Source of the DNA: an uncultured Algibacter sp.
Lineage (GTDB): Bacteria > Bacteroidota > Bacteroidia > Flavobacteriales > Flavobacteriaceae
Reading direction: 5' to 3'
Assembly (NCBI RefSeq): GCF_947487605.1
Contig: NZ_CANKXK010000002.1
Coordinates: forward strand, 248,001-312,000
Length of the DNA: 64,000 nucleotides
The position numbers and the translations under genes are program-made. Position 1 is the first letter of the stretch, and the number at the start of each line of letters is the position of its first letter. A model generated the notes under the pieces. The model was not told the DNA's origin, made no database searches, and saw nothing but the letters and a program-made list of their open reading frames with translations. Of the stretch, positions 34,460 through 42,250 are shown in pieces.

Positions 34460-35794
34460 TTAATTGTTTTGGGCTAGTGGCATAAATATTTTTCTAAATT
34501 TTATAATTAGCGGAATGCCTCTTGCTATAATCCAGAATGTAATAGCGATAAAAATACCATGGAGTTTATAGCCTGAATTATCTAGCCAAAAAAGAATGGG
34601 TATAAAAATAATGAATGTTGAAAATAGCAGAACGTTTCTGAGGTATTTCATTTTTCCTAAGCCCTTAAAAATGCCATCGAAAATAAAAGCAAGTGTACAA
34701 AATGGTTGCATAACAAGCACAATCCAGAATATATTGTAAAAGACTTTTAATACTTCGGGGTCTTTAGTAAAAATACGCCCAATAGGATAATAAAATATCC
34801 CGCCAACAATACCTAAAACAATACCGATTATAACACCGTATTTTATGAGTTTATTACTTAATACGATTAAGGTTTTATAGGCTTTTGCACCAAATAGTTT
34901 TCCTGATAAAATATTGCCTGCACTGGCGTAACCATCGACTATAAAGGCTCCTAAAAACCATAAATTAATGGCTATGGTGTAGGCTGCAATATATTCTGCG
35001 CCATATTTTGTAGCATAGGCACTTGCAAAGTATAGCGTAACATTAAGTGCGATGGTTCTAACAAATAGATTGAGAATCATTAAAACGAATCGCTTTATCT
35101 CTGGATTAAAAGGAAAGCTTGGTTTTAATGGAATAGATGTTTTTTTAAGAAGGAAATAAGCAGAAAACCCTGCCATTAGTATTTGAGCAATAACACTGGC
35201 ATAAGCAGCGCCTTTAATATTCATTGCAGGGAGGTACCCTTCAATACCATATACCAAAATAATATCTAAAACAATGTTTGATGCTGCTCCTATTATAGCA
35301 ATTATCATAGGATGAAAAGTGTTTTGCAAGCCTCTAAAAGCGCCAAAAATGGCAATAGTAAACAGCGTAAATGGAAACCCTAAAACACGTATTTTATAAT
35401 ACACAACGCTGTAATCTAAAATTAAATCTGAAGCATTATAGAGTTCGAATATTTGTTTGGCTATTGGGTATGTACCAAGTATAATGAACAGACTTAAGGA
35501 AGTTATTATAAAAATAGCTTGTGCTGGTAGATTTTTTATTTTATCGAGTTTATTTGCGCCAACATATTGCGAAACTATGGATGAAATAGCACTCCTAGTT
35601 TGTCCCAATACCCAAATAAGCATGGATATGAATGTGGTAACTATACCAACGGCCGCCAAAGATTCGGTGGCGTTTAATTGGATATTTCCAACTATGGCGG
35701 CATCTGTTAATGATAAAATAGGCTCGGACACTCCAGATATGAGTGCTGGAATAGCCAATTTGTTTATATGTTTAAAGCTAATGTTTGTGCTCAC
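34460..35794 (-). CDS. MATE family efflux transporter
   Basis: 444 residues with 12 predicted membrane segments. Family markers: N-terminal PALISGVSEPILSLTDAAIVGN, a SIVSQYVGANKLDKIKNLPAQ loop, AFRGLQNTFHPMIIAIIGAASNIVLDIILVYG after TM5, and GYASAGNILSGKLFGAK. Members export cations, drugs or metabolites by Na+ or H+ antiport; the DinF-like branch is likely. Its start overlaps the stop of the GNAT gene (ATGA-type 4-bp overlap), so the two are cotranscribed. Confidence 0.92.
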   Translation of the reverse strand: MSTNISFKHINKLAIPALISGVSEPILSLTDAAIVGNIQLNATESLAAVGIVTTFISMLIWVLGQTRSAISSIVSQYVGANKLDKIKNLPAQAIFIITSLSLFIILGTYPIAKQIFELYNASDLILDYSVVYYKIRVLGFPFTLFTIAIFGAFRGLQNTFHPMIIAIIGAASNIVLDIILVYGIEGYLPAMNIKGAAYASVIAQILMAGFSAYFLLKKTSIPLKPSFPFNPEIKRFVLMILNLFVRTIALNVTLYFASAYATKYGAEYIAAYTIAINLWFLGAFIVDGYASAGNILSGKLFGAKAYKTLIVLSNKLIKYGVIIGIVLGIVGGIFYYPIGRIFTKDPEVLKVFYNIFWIVLVMQPFCTLAFIFDGIFKGLGKMKYLRNVLLFSTFIIFIPILFWLDNSGYKLHGIFIAITFWIIARGIPLIIKFRKIFMPLAQNN

Positions 35795-36291
35795 AAGACA
35801 AGTTCATAACAATAAAATGGGTATTCACTTTGCTTAGGAAAGTAAATATCGCCTAACTTTTTATACCCTCTTAATTCATAAAATCTCTGATTTCTTTTGT
35901 TTTTCGAAAAGGTATCTAATCTAACGGATTGACACTTGCTTTTTAGTGCATAATTTTCGGCTAATTGCATAAGTTGTTGCGCATACCCTTGTCCTTGATA
36001 TTTTGGATGAATGGCTAATCGATGGATGTAAATATTGTTTTTATTAGGTGTTAACCAAGAGATTGGGATATATTCTTCGTCCATAAACGTAGAGACTGTA
36101 ACAGAACCTACGATTTTATCTTCAACTTCCAAAACATATAATTCACCTCGTTTTGCATCGTTTACAAATGAAGCTTTATTAGGATAAAATTCATTCCATT
36201 GAAAAATACTTTGTGCAACCATATTTGCAGCACAAGCCTTAGTAACTTCCATAATTTTCTTTATATCCTCCTGTGTTCCTTTTCGAATCAT
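35791..36291 (-). CDS. GNAT family N-acetyltransferase
   Basis: 166 residues. Core GNAT elements: IYIHRLAIHPKYQGQGYAQQLMQLAENYAL with the acetyl-CoA loop (QGQGYA near residue 108), and VRLDTFSKNKRNQRFYELRGYKKLGDIYF at the C-terminal side. N-terminal MIRKGTQEDIKKIMEVTKAC is typical of the YkkB-like group. Substrate unknown. First gene of the operon running to queD. Its -7 box at 36313-36320 abuts that of the divergent usp gene. Confidence 0.9.
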   Translation of the reverse strand: MIRKGTQEDIKKIMEVTKACAANMVAQSIFQWNEFYPNKASFVNDAKRGELYVLEVEDKIVGSVTVSTFMDEEYIPISWLTPNKNNIYIHRLAIHPKYQGQGYAQQLMQLAENYALKSKCQSVRLDTFSKNKRNQRFYELRGYKKLGDIYFPKQSEYPFYCYELVL

Positions 36292-36301
36292 TTAAATGTT
36301 T

Positions 36302-36309
36302 TACTTTTG
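36302..36309 (+). promoter_or_regulatory. -7 box of the universal stress protein gene
   Basis: TACTTTTG on the plus strand, with a leader of about 35 nt to the ATG at 36350. It sits 3 bp from the minus-strand box at 36313-36320, facing it. Confidence 0.5.
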
Positions 36310-36312
36310 CTT

Positions 36313-36320
36313 CAAATTTA
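36313..36320 (-). promoter_or_regulatory. -7 box of the GNAT-MATE-queD operon
   Basis: Minus-strand TAAATTTG, about 22 bp before the ATG at 36291. The two facing boxes are so close that two polymerases could not bind together. Confidence 0.5.
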
Positions 36321-36349
36321 TTGTAAATTTAGCTTTAAAATTTATAGGT

Positions 36350-37144
36350 ATGAAGAATATTTTAGTTCCTGTAGGATCGTCAAAAAATGCATTGAGCCAC
36401 TTACAATATGCTGTAGATTTTGCTGAAGCTTTTGGTGCAAAACTTTTTATAGTACAAGTATATAATGTTTACACAAAGGCGGGTACTATGATTAAAGTAG
36501 ATCAGATAATTGAAAGAGAAAGTAAAACTTTTTTAGAAGGGTTAGTTTCTAAAATAAATACTAAAAATGTTGAAGTTGTTGTAAAGACTTTAAAAGGAAA
36601 GTTAATTAGTACTCTTGAATTAGCGTGTAGAGCAGCAGATGTTGATTTGGTTTTGGTTGAACCTAGAACAAACTCTATTAAAGACGAAGTATATTTAGGA
36701 AAAACTTCTGGTAAAATTATTAAGCAAATGGATGTGCCCGCTTTAATTGTTCCAGAAGGGTATGTGTTTTCTAAACCAGAACATATTTTAATGGCTATAA
36801 AATCGGCTATTATTAAAAAGGAGGGTGTTTTACAAAAATTGATTGATATAAAAAGTAAATTTAATGCTACAGTTGATTTGTTATTGGTTAAAACACCTTA
36901 CCATAAGGAAGGAGATTTTAATGTAAATGATGAGCTAAATTCTTTAATAAGAAACAGAACAGAAACAGTTAACGCAACAACATTTCAAGGTGTTTTAGAG
37001 CATTTTCAATCGCATAGTCCAGATATGCTTTGTGTTGTAAGACGAAAAAGAGGCTTCTTTGCTAAGAAATGGGAAAAGGATACGATATTAAGAAAAGACT
37101 TTTTTATAAAAACACCTGTTTTGGTCTTAAGTGGATTGAAATAA
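36350..37144 (+). CDS. Tandem-domain universal stress protein
   Basis: 264 residues from the ATG at 36350 (the frame opens at 36296 but MKNILVPVGSSKNALSHLQYAVDFA is the family start). Two UspA folds: the first with the N-terminal ILVPVGSSKNA and a C-terminal ADVDLVLVEPRTN with GKTSGKIIKQMDVPALIVPEG; the second, more diverged, from about residue 140 (ILMAIKSAIIKKEG) to VLVLSGLK. The full ATP-binding G-x2-G-x9-G-(S/T) is only partly kept. Flavobacterial two-domain Usps are stress-associated with unknown partners. Confidence 0.85.
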   Translation: MKNILVPVGSSKNALSHLQYAVDFAEAFGAKLFIVQVYNVYTKAGTMIKVDQIIERESKTFLEGLVSKINTKNVEVVVKTLKGKLISTLELACRAADVDLVLVEPRTNSIKDEVYLGKTSGKIIKQMDVPALIVPEGYVFSKPEHILMAIKSAIIKKEGVLQKLIDIKSKFNATVDLLLVKTPYHKEGDFNVNDELNSLIRNRTETVNATTFQGVLEHFQSHSPDMLCVVRRKRGFFAKKWEKDTILRKDFFIKTPVLVLSGLK

Positions 37145-37147
37145 AAA

Positions 37148-37221
37148 GGGGCATTAGCTCATTTGGCTAGAGCGCTACGCTGGCAGCGTAGAGGCGATCG
37201 GTTCGAATCCGATATGCTCCA
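37148..37221 (+). tRNA. tRNA-Ala (GGC anticodon)
   Basis: Acceptor GGGGCAT/ATGCTCC, D stem GCTC/GAGC, anticodon stem CTACG/CGTAG with loop CTGGCAG (anticodon GGC), T stem ATCGG/CCGAT with TTCGAAT. Discriminator A; CCA is not encoded. It reads GCC and GCT codons. Confidence 0.96.
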
Positions 37222-37233
37222 CAAAAACTTAAT

Positions 37234-37264
37234 AAAATCTGATAATTTTTTGTCAGATTTTTTC
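37234..37264 (+). terminator. Intrinsic terminator after tRNA-Ala
   Basis: AAATCTGA pairs with TCAGATTT over a 10-nt loop and is followed by a T run. Confidence 0.75.
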
Positions 37265-37293
37265 TTTATTTGTAATCAAGTAAATTATTTCCC

Positions 37294-39018
37294 ATGAAAT
37301 TAAAAACCTTCCTATTTTTATCATTAGTTACTTTTTTATTTGGCTGTTCAAAAGATAATGAACCAGAGACTCAGACTGGAGGTATTGAAGTAATTGTTCT
37401 TATAAAGAATGATAACGAACCAATATTTGATGTCATTGTTTCAATAAGTTCAATTTCAAAAGAAGAACTAACTGATATAGAAGGAACTGTTTTTTTTAGA
37501 AATATAGAAGTAGGTAGTTATGAAATTTCAATAACTGATCCTTTTAGAAATATTCCTATAAAACAAATCGTTGATGTTGAAAATAACAAAACAACTAAGG
37601 TTGTTATATTTGTAGATGGTCCTAATGTTGTAACACCTAGCGTTTTAGATATAGACAAATGGGTCGATGCTTCTTTTAGTAGTTTAGTAGCTAATAATAT
37701 TTTTGGAGCTAATGGGTATGCTTCAATTTGGGGAGAAATAGGTTCAGATATTTTAACAGCTAGTACCTCAAATTCTTTACTTCGTAAGTTAGATAATTAT
37801 GAATTTAGCCCAAATGATAAGATTATTGAAGACATATGGGCAAATCATTATAAGGTAATTAGAAATGCAAATATAGGTATTGAAGCTATTGAAAATTCAG
37901 ACTTTATAAGTGAATTAAACAGCAATGTAAATGAAGTTGAAGCTCAATTTAAATTTTTAAGATCTCTTGTTTATTTTAACCTAGTAAAACTATTTGGAAA
38001 CCCAGTATTAGTAACATCAACTGATATTTCTCAGTTAAACAATCCCGCAATTCAAGACCGTTTAAAAGTATATGAACTTATTGAAGAAGATTTAATTTTT
38101 GCAGAAAATAATTTAGAAGATTCAAATATAAAAGGTAAAGCATCTAAGTCTGCTGCTCAAGCCCTTTTAGGCAAAGTATATTTACAAATGGCTGGTTTTC
38201 CTTTGTTACAAAATGATAAATATGCTAAAGCTTTAAATTTGTTTGCTAAACTTGATGGGAAATATACACTTGAAACAGACTACAAGAATAATTTTGAAAT
38301 TGAAAAGGGAAGTACTAATAATGAAATTATTTTTACAATTGATTTTAACATATTTGGGGATTCAAATAATTGGAAATGGTTCAATTGGGGACCTTTAGAT
38401 GTTAGTGAAAAAGATTTTTATTTATTAACTACAAACTTTATTGAAAGTTATTTTAAGTCCTTAAATGATTTAGCAAGTCCAATTACATTCCCTTTGAGCA
38501 CAAAAGACAGTAGATTTTTTGAAAATATAGCGCCTTTTAAAATTCAAAACGGTGTAACAAGTAATGCACAGAATATTGATGATTGGCGACCATATAAATT
38601 CAGTGAAAATTATCAAAATGGAGGGATGTTTCATTTACCATATTTAAGATATTCAGATGTATTATTAATGATTGCTGAAGCTGAAAACGCAATTAATGGT
38701 CCTACGGTAAAAGCATATGAAGCTATTAATCTAGTTAGAAGAAGAGCTTTTGGAAATACTGATAACGACCTAAGCGCTGGACTTGACCAAGAAGAATTTT
38801 TAGATGCCATTCTTAACGAAAGACGGCTTGAATTATGTTATGAAGGTCATCGAAAAGATGATTTAATTAGAACACAAAAATTACAAAGTGTTATAGATGC
38901 GTATAACATAAATCATCCTCAGAATACAAAAAAATATCAATCACATAAGTATATATTCCCGATTCCTCAATCAGAAATACTTCTTAATTCTGGTATAATA
39001 CAAAACCTAGATTATTAA
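37294..39018 (+). CDS. Orphan SusD/RagB-family lipoprotein with extra N-terminal beta-sandwich domain
   Basis: 574 residues. A lipoprotein signal MKLKTFLFLSLVTFLFGC is followed by a ~80-residue carboxypeptidase-regulatory/CnaB-like domain (GGIEVIVLIKNDNEPIFDVI to VVIFVDGP) and then a SusD-like body: TPR-like helices (IWANHYKVIRNANIGIEAI, EAQFKFLRSLVYFNLVKLFG) and the C-terminal LPYLRYSDVLLMIAEAENAI with LNERRLELCYEGHRKDDLIR. SusD proteins sit on the outer surface and deliver glycans to a SusC channel, but no susC is within 10 kb. The extra N-terminal domain is unusual. It lies right after tRNA-Ala. Confidence 0.9.
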   Translation: MKLKTFLFLSLVTFLFGCSKDNEPETQTGGIEVIVLIKNDNEPIFDVIVSISSISKEELTDIEGTVFFRNIEVGSYEISITDPFRNIPIKQIVDVENNKTTKVVIFVDGPNVVTPSVLDIDKWVDASFSSLVANNIFGANGYASIWGEIGSDILTASTSNSLLRKLDNYEFSPNDKIIEDIWANHYKVIRNANIGIEAIENSDFISELNSNVNEVEAQFKFLRSLVYFNLVKLFGNPVLVTSTDISQLNNPAIQDRLKVYELIEEDLIFAENNLEDSNIKGKASKSAAQALLGKVYLQMAGFPLLQNDKYAKALNLFAKLDGKYTLETDYKNNFEIEKGSTNNEIIFTIDFNIFGDSNNWKWFNWGPLDVSEKDFYLLTTNFIESYFKSLNDLASPITFPLSTKDSRFFENIAPFKIQNGVTSNAQNIDDWRPYKFSENYQNGGMFHLPYLRYSDVLLMIAEAENAINGPTVKAYEAINLVRRRAFGNTDNDLSAGLDQEEFLDAILNERRLELCYEGHRKDDLIRTQKLQSVIDAYNINHPQNTKKYQSHKYIFPIPQSEILLNSGIIQNLDY

Positions 39019-39256
39019 GGTTAGTGTATGCAAACACAAATGAGAATTGAATTAGTGATAAAAATGCTACATGATTTTTAAACTCTCTTTTAAATGATGA
39101 AGTATTCCGTTATTATAAATAACGTTTCTGTTTATGATTTGTGACGTGTTTAAGCAATAAAGTTAGCAAATAAATCACAGATAGAAAATCCGCGAGGATT
39201 TTCGTAAGTAGACTAGAACTAGCCATTAATTATACACATTGTTGTAGGTAGACTTT
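39019..39256. other. Intergenic region with hairpin and a recurrent cassette-boundary-like motif
   Basis: 238 bp with no gene. GAAAATCC (39184-39191) and GGATTTTC (39196-39203) make a perfect 8-bp stem with a GCGA loop. It is followed by AGCCATTAATTATACACATT and GTTGTAGGTA at 39221-39250. I recall this combination from many Bacteroidota intergenic sites, often next to lone hypothetical genes, where it looks like half of an integron-type recombination site. Only one half is visible here. Confidence 0.4.
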
Positions 39257-39718
39257 TTATAATTCTATTCTATGTTTTTCGGCATATTTTCGATATAAAT
39301 CTCTCATTGAGCCATCTGGATAATTTGAAAATTCACTATCAAGTTTTTTCATTAATTTTTCAGAGTTTTCGTCTGAACTTTCATAAAACCAACTACCATT
39401 TTCAGGAAGTAATTCAATCGCCTTTTTTATAATTTTAGATGATTTAGTAGCTCCAATTTCATTCAGTGATTTAATGACTTTTTCATTCTGTTGAGGAAAC
39501 CATTCTTGTAAAAAAGTCAAAATACTATCTGCTTGACCTGCATTTTCCAAATGCATACATAAAAATAAATTCAGTTCAATCTCATTTAGTGAATTAGGTT
39601 TTTTTTCGTTTCTATTTACAAGTATTTCATATAGTGCAATTGAAAAATCAGAATTATCATTTAAAGAAAATAAACTTTCAATATCTTCTTTTTCAACAAT
39701 TTTATTACGTAAATTCAT
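39257..39718 (-). CDS. DUF4375/DMP19-like protein
   Basis: 153 residues, mostly helical and acidic. The region NEIELNLFLCMHLENAGQAD with FLQEWFPQ, followed by IGATKSSKIIKKAIELLP and the C-terminal LDSEFSNYPDGSMRDLYRKYAEKH, fits the DUF4375 domain, whose best-known member DMP19 is a DNA mimic in Neisseria. No signal peptide. It lies 8 bp downstream of glpD but looks like a later insertion, because the cassette-like motif lies directly past its stop. Function unknown. Confidence 0.7.
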   Translation of the reverse strand: MNLRNKIVEKEDIESLFSLNDNSDFSIALYEILVNRNEKKPNSLNEIELNLFLCMHLENAGQADSILTFLQEWFPQQNEKVIKSLNEIGATKSSKIIKKAIELLPENGSWFYESSDENSEKLMKKLDSEFSNYPDGSMRDLYRKYAEKHRIEL

Positions 39719-39726
39719 TTCGTTTT

Positions 39727-41403
39727 TTATTTAAAATCTTCATCATAATATGTTGTAGCATCTTTGAGTGATAGGTTTAATTTTTCTATCTCGCTTTGTG
39801 TTTTATCAACATCCCAATTTAAATAATTTGAACAGTCTTTAGAAATAATATTCATATACTTTTTTACACTTTCAATATCAAAATATAAACGCCCTGTTCG
39901 TCTTATAAAAAAATCGTTTAAAGTGTTTATCATTTCATGATGGATACCGTACCAAAGTTCGGCCCTAACTAAATTTTCTAATGCATTATTAGATTTAAAT
40001 GCTTTTGCCTTTTCAACAATAATATCTGCTTGTTTCCCATATGATGAAGCTAAGTACCATGCGTAATAACCGTCTGTAATGCCTTGATTAGATAATAATT
40101 TTTCGATTTTAAGTTGGTATGCTATTACCTCATCTTCAGATTTAAGTGGTGGATTTACCAAAGCAATTGTTTCGGTTGTTGATGCTTTAAAATCTGACAC
40201 CTCTTCTTTTGTATGATATGTTTTCAAAACGGCTTCTAAGGCTCTGTATGCCATTTTTCTATAGCCTGTAAGTTTTCCGCCAGCCATGGATATCAAACCA
40301 CTGTTTGAAACAAAAATTTCGTCTTTTCTAGATAACTCTGAAGCCGATTTATTGTCTTCATGAATAAGCGGTCTTAAACCAGCCCAATTAGATTGAATGT
40401 CATCAATAGTTAAATGTACCGTTTTAAACATGCTATTTATAGCGTTTAAAAGGTAGCTAGCATCCTCTTTTGTGGCAACAACTCGATCTAAACTTCCAGA
40501 ATAATCTGTATCGGTAGTACCTACATAAGTAATTCGTCCTCTAGGAATTGCAAAAATCATGCGACCATCTGAAACATCAAAATAAATGGATTGTTTTACG
40601 GGTAGTTTTTCAAAAGGAAATACTAAATGTATGCCTTTAGTAAGGTGAAGGCGTTTTTTGTTTAAGGCGTTGTCTCGTTTTCGAACTTGATCTACCCATG
40701 GACCAGCAGCAGACACATAGTTTTTAGCTTTTACTATAAACGCATTTTTAGTGTTTAGGTCTTTACAATTTAAACTTTCTATTTTTGAATAGCTATCATA
40801 ATTAAAAGACATCATTTCACAATAGTTGACTACAGTGGCACCTAAAGCCGTTGCTTTCTTTAAAATTTCAATAGTTAATCGTGCATCATCAGTTCTATAT
40901 TCTGCATAAAGACCACCTCCAATTATTGTTTGTTTATCGAGTAAAGGTTCTTTATCTAATGTTTCCTCTTTATCTAGCATTTTACGTTTATCATCACCTT
41001 TTACATCTGCTAGAAAATCATATACTTTTAAACCTAAAGCTGTCATTAATTTTCCGTAAGTTCCGCCTTCAATTAAGGGTAATAACATTTTTTGAGGCGT
41101 TACTAAATGTGGTGCTAAATTGTGTACAATGGCACGTTCAGACCCAGACTCTCTAACCAAACTAATTTCAAAATTCTTTAAATACCGTAAACCACCATGT
41201 ATAAGTTTTGTTGATTTATTACTGGTTCCTGAAGCAAAATCATTTTTCTCAACCAAACATACTTTTAAGCCTCTTGCCGAAGCATCTAACGCTATACCTG
41301 CTCCAGTTATTCCACCTCCAATAATAACTAAATCAAATATTTGAGTACTTAGTTTTTCTATTTGAGAAGGTCTATTTAAAACTGAAAAGGTTGTAGTATT
41401 CAA
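39727..41403 (-). CDS. glpD: Aerobic glycerol-3-phosphate dehydrogenase
   Basis: 558 residues from a TTG at 41403-41401 (NTTTFSVLNRPSQIEKL). An in-frame ATG at 41478 would add 25 residues that overlap the upstream gene by 70 bp and have no family counterpart, so the TTG is preferred. FAD motif LVIIGGGITGAGIALDASARGL, then EKNDFASGTSNKSTKLIHGGLRYLKNFE, VKGIHLVFP-like LTKGIHLVFPFEK, TDTDYSG and WAGLRPLIHEDN. It oxidises glycerol-3-phosphate to DHAP and passes electrons to quinones. Five bp after the hydrolase stop. Confidence 0.93.
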   Translation of the reverse strand: MNTTTFSVLNRPSQIEKLSTQIFDLVIIGGGITGAGIALDASARGLKVCLVEKNDFASGTSNKSTKLIHGGLRYLKNFEISLVRESGSERAIVHNLAPHLVTPQKMLLPLIEGGTYGKLMTALGLKVYDFLADVKGDDKRKMLDKEETLDKEPLLDKQTIIGGGLYAEYRTDDARLTIEILKKATALGATVVNYCEMMSFNYDSYSKIESLNCKDLNTKNAFIVKAKNYVSAAGPWVDQVRKRDNALNKKRLHLTKGIHLVFPFEKLPVKQSIYFDVSDGRMIFAIPRGRITYVGTTDTDYSGSLDRVVATKEDASYLLNAINSMFKTVHLTIDDIQSNWAGLRPLIHEDNKSASELSRKDEIFVSNSGLISMAGGKLTGYRKMAYRALEAVLKTYHTKEEVSDFKASTTETIALVNPPLKSEDEVIAYQLKIEKLLSNQGITDGYYAWYLASSYGKQADIIVEKAKAFKSNNALENLVRAELWYGIHHEMINTLNDFFIRRTGRLYFDIESVKKYMNIISKDCSNYLNWDVDKTQSEIEKLNLSLKDATTYYDEDFK

Positions 41404-41408
41404 AATGA

Positions 41409-42248
41409 TTATTTTATGAATGATACAATTAAGGAAATTATATGTTTTAATTGAATTGAAAGCTCTTCCTGTTGCCAAGGATGTTTAGTGTTAAATACAT
41501 GGTCTGCCCCTTTAATAATCTCTAGATGGCTTTTTGGATTCCATTTATGAAGCTGATGTGCCTCATCAATTAATACACTAGTATCCTCATCTCCATGAAT
41601 AATGAGGTATGGTATTTTTAAATTTGAAACTGCGCGTTTAATAGTTAGTCGTTCTTCATTTTCAATAAAATCTTCATAGAATTGATAAAAATGAGGCATT
41701 TGCTGTTTTGTGCGTCCGTTTAAAACATATTTAACACCGTCTTTTTTCCATTGTTCTAAATCCCCTGTAGTAGATGTTCTTTTTCCATAACTAGAAACTC
41801 CAGCAAGACTTACAACTTTTTGCACACGATTATCTTCTTCAGCCTTTATGGTTACAATACCTCCAGCTCTGCTATGTCCAATTAAATTAATATTACCAAT
41901 ATCTGCTTCGTTTTTAAAAGAGGCATTGGAGCAAATCCAATCTATTACACTTTCCAAATCGTCTAATTCTTTTGTGTAATTGTTATTACCAAAGGCGTCT
42001 AAATCTGGAAAATCCATGGGTTGCTCAAGAGTACCTCCGTTATGTGAAAAATTAAATTTTACAAAAAAGAAACCTGAATTAGCAAAAGTCTCTGCCATTA
42101 AGTTCCAAGCACCCCAATCTTTAAACCCTTTGTAACCATGACAAAATATAATAATTGGTTTTGTTTGAGAATTTTCAATATAAAACGTATCTACTACTAT
42201 TGGTTTTATATGTTTCCCAGGAATAGCATTGTTTTTTAAAATCTTCAT
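41409..42248 (-). CDS. Alpha/beta hydrolase
   Basis: 279 residues. The nucleophile is in INLIGHSRAGGIV near residue 125, the oxyanion region in IIFCHGYKGFKDWGAW, the Asp in LIIHGDEDTSVLID and the His in GADHVFNT. No signal peptide, so cytoplasmic. The dienelactone-hydrolase/prolyl-oligopeptidase-like group is closest; substrate unknown. It ends 5 bp before glpD and starts 2 bp after addB, so it sits in the same transcript. Confidence 0.88.
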   Translation of the reverse strand: MKILKNNAIPGKHIKPIVVDTFYIENSQTKPIIIFCHGYKGFKDWGAWNLMAETFANSGFFFVKFNFSHNGGTLEQPMDFPDLDAFGNNNYTKELDDLESVIDWICSNASFKNEADIGNINLIGHSRAGGIVTIKAEEDNRVQKVVSLAGVSSYGKRTSTTGDLEQWKKDGVKYVLNGRTKQQMPHFYQFYEDFIENEERLTIKRAVSNLKIPYLIIHGDEDTSVLIDEAHQLHKWNPKSHLEIIKGADHVFNTKHPWQQEELSIQLKHIISLIVSFIK

Positions 42249-42250
42249 AT

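Noticed and set aside
37148-39726. Genomic island integrated at tRNA-Ala
   Set aside because: No direct repeat of the tRNA 3' end is seen downstream and no integrase gene is present.
41404-41478. ATG-initiated N-terminal extension of GlpD
   Set aside because: It would overlap the hydrolase gene by 70 bp and encode residues with no family counterpart; TTG at 41403 fits better.
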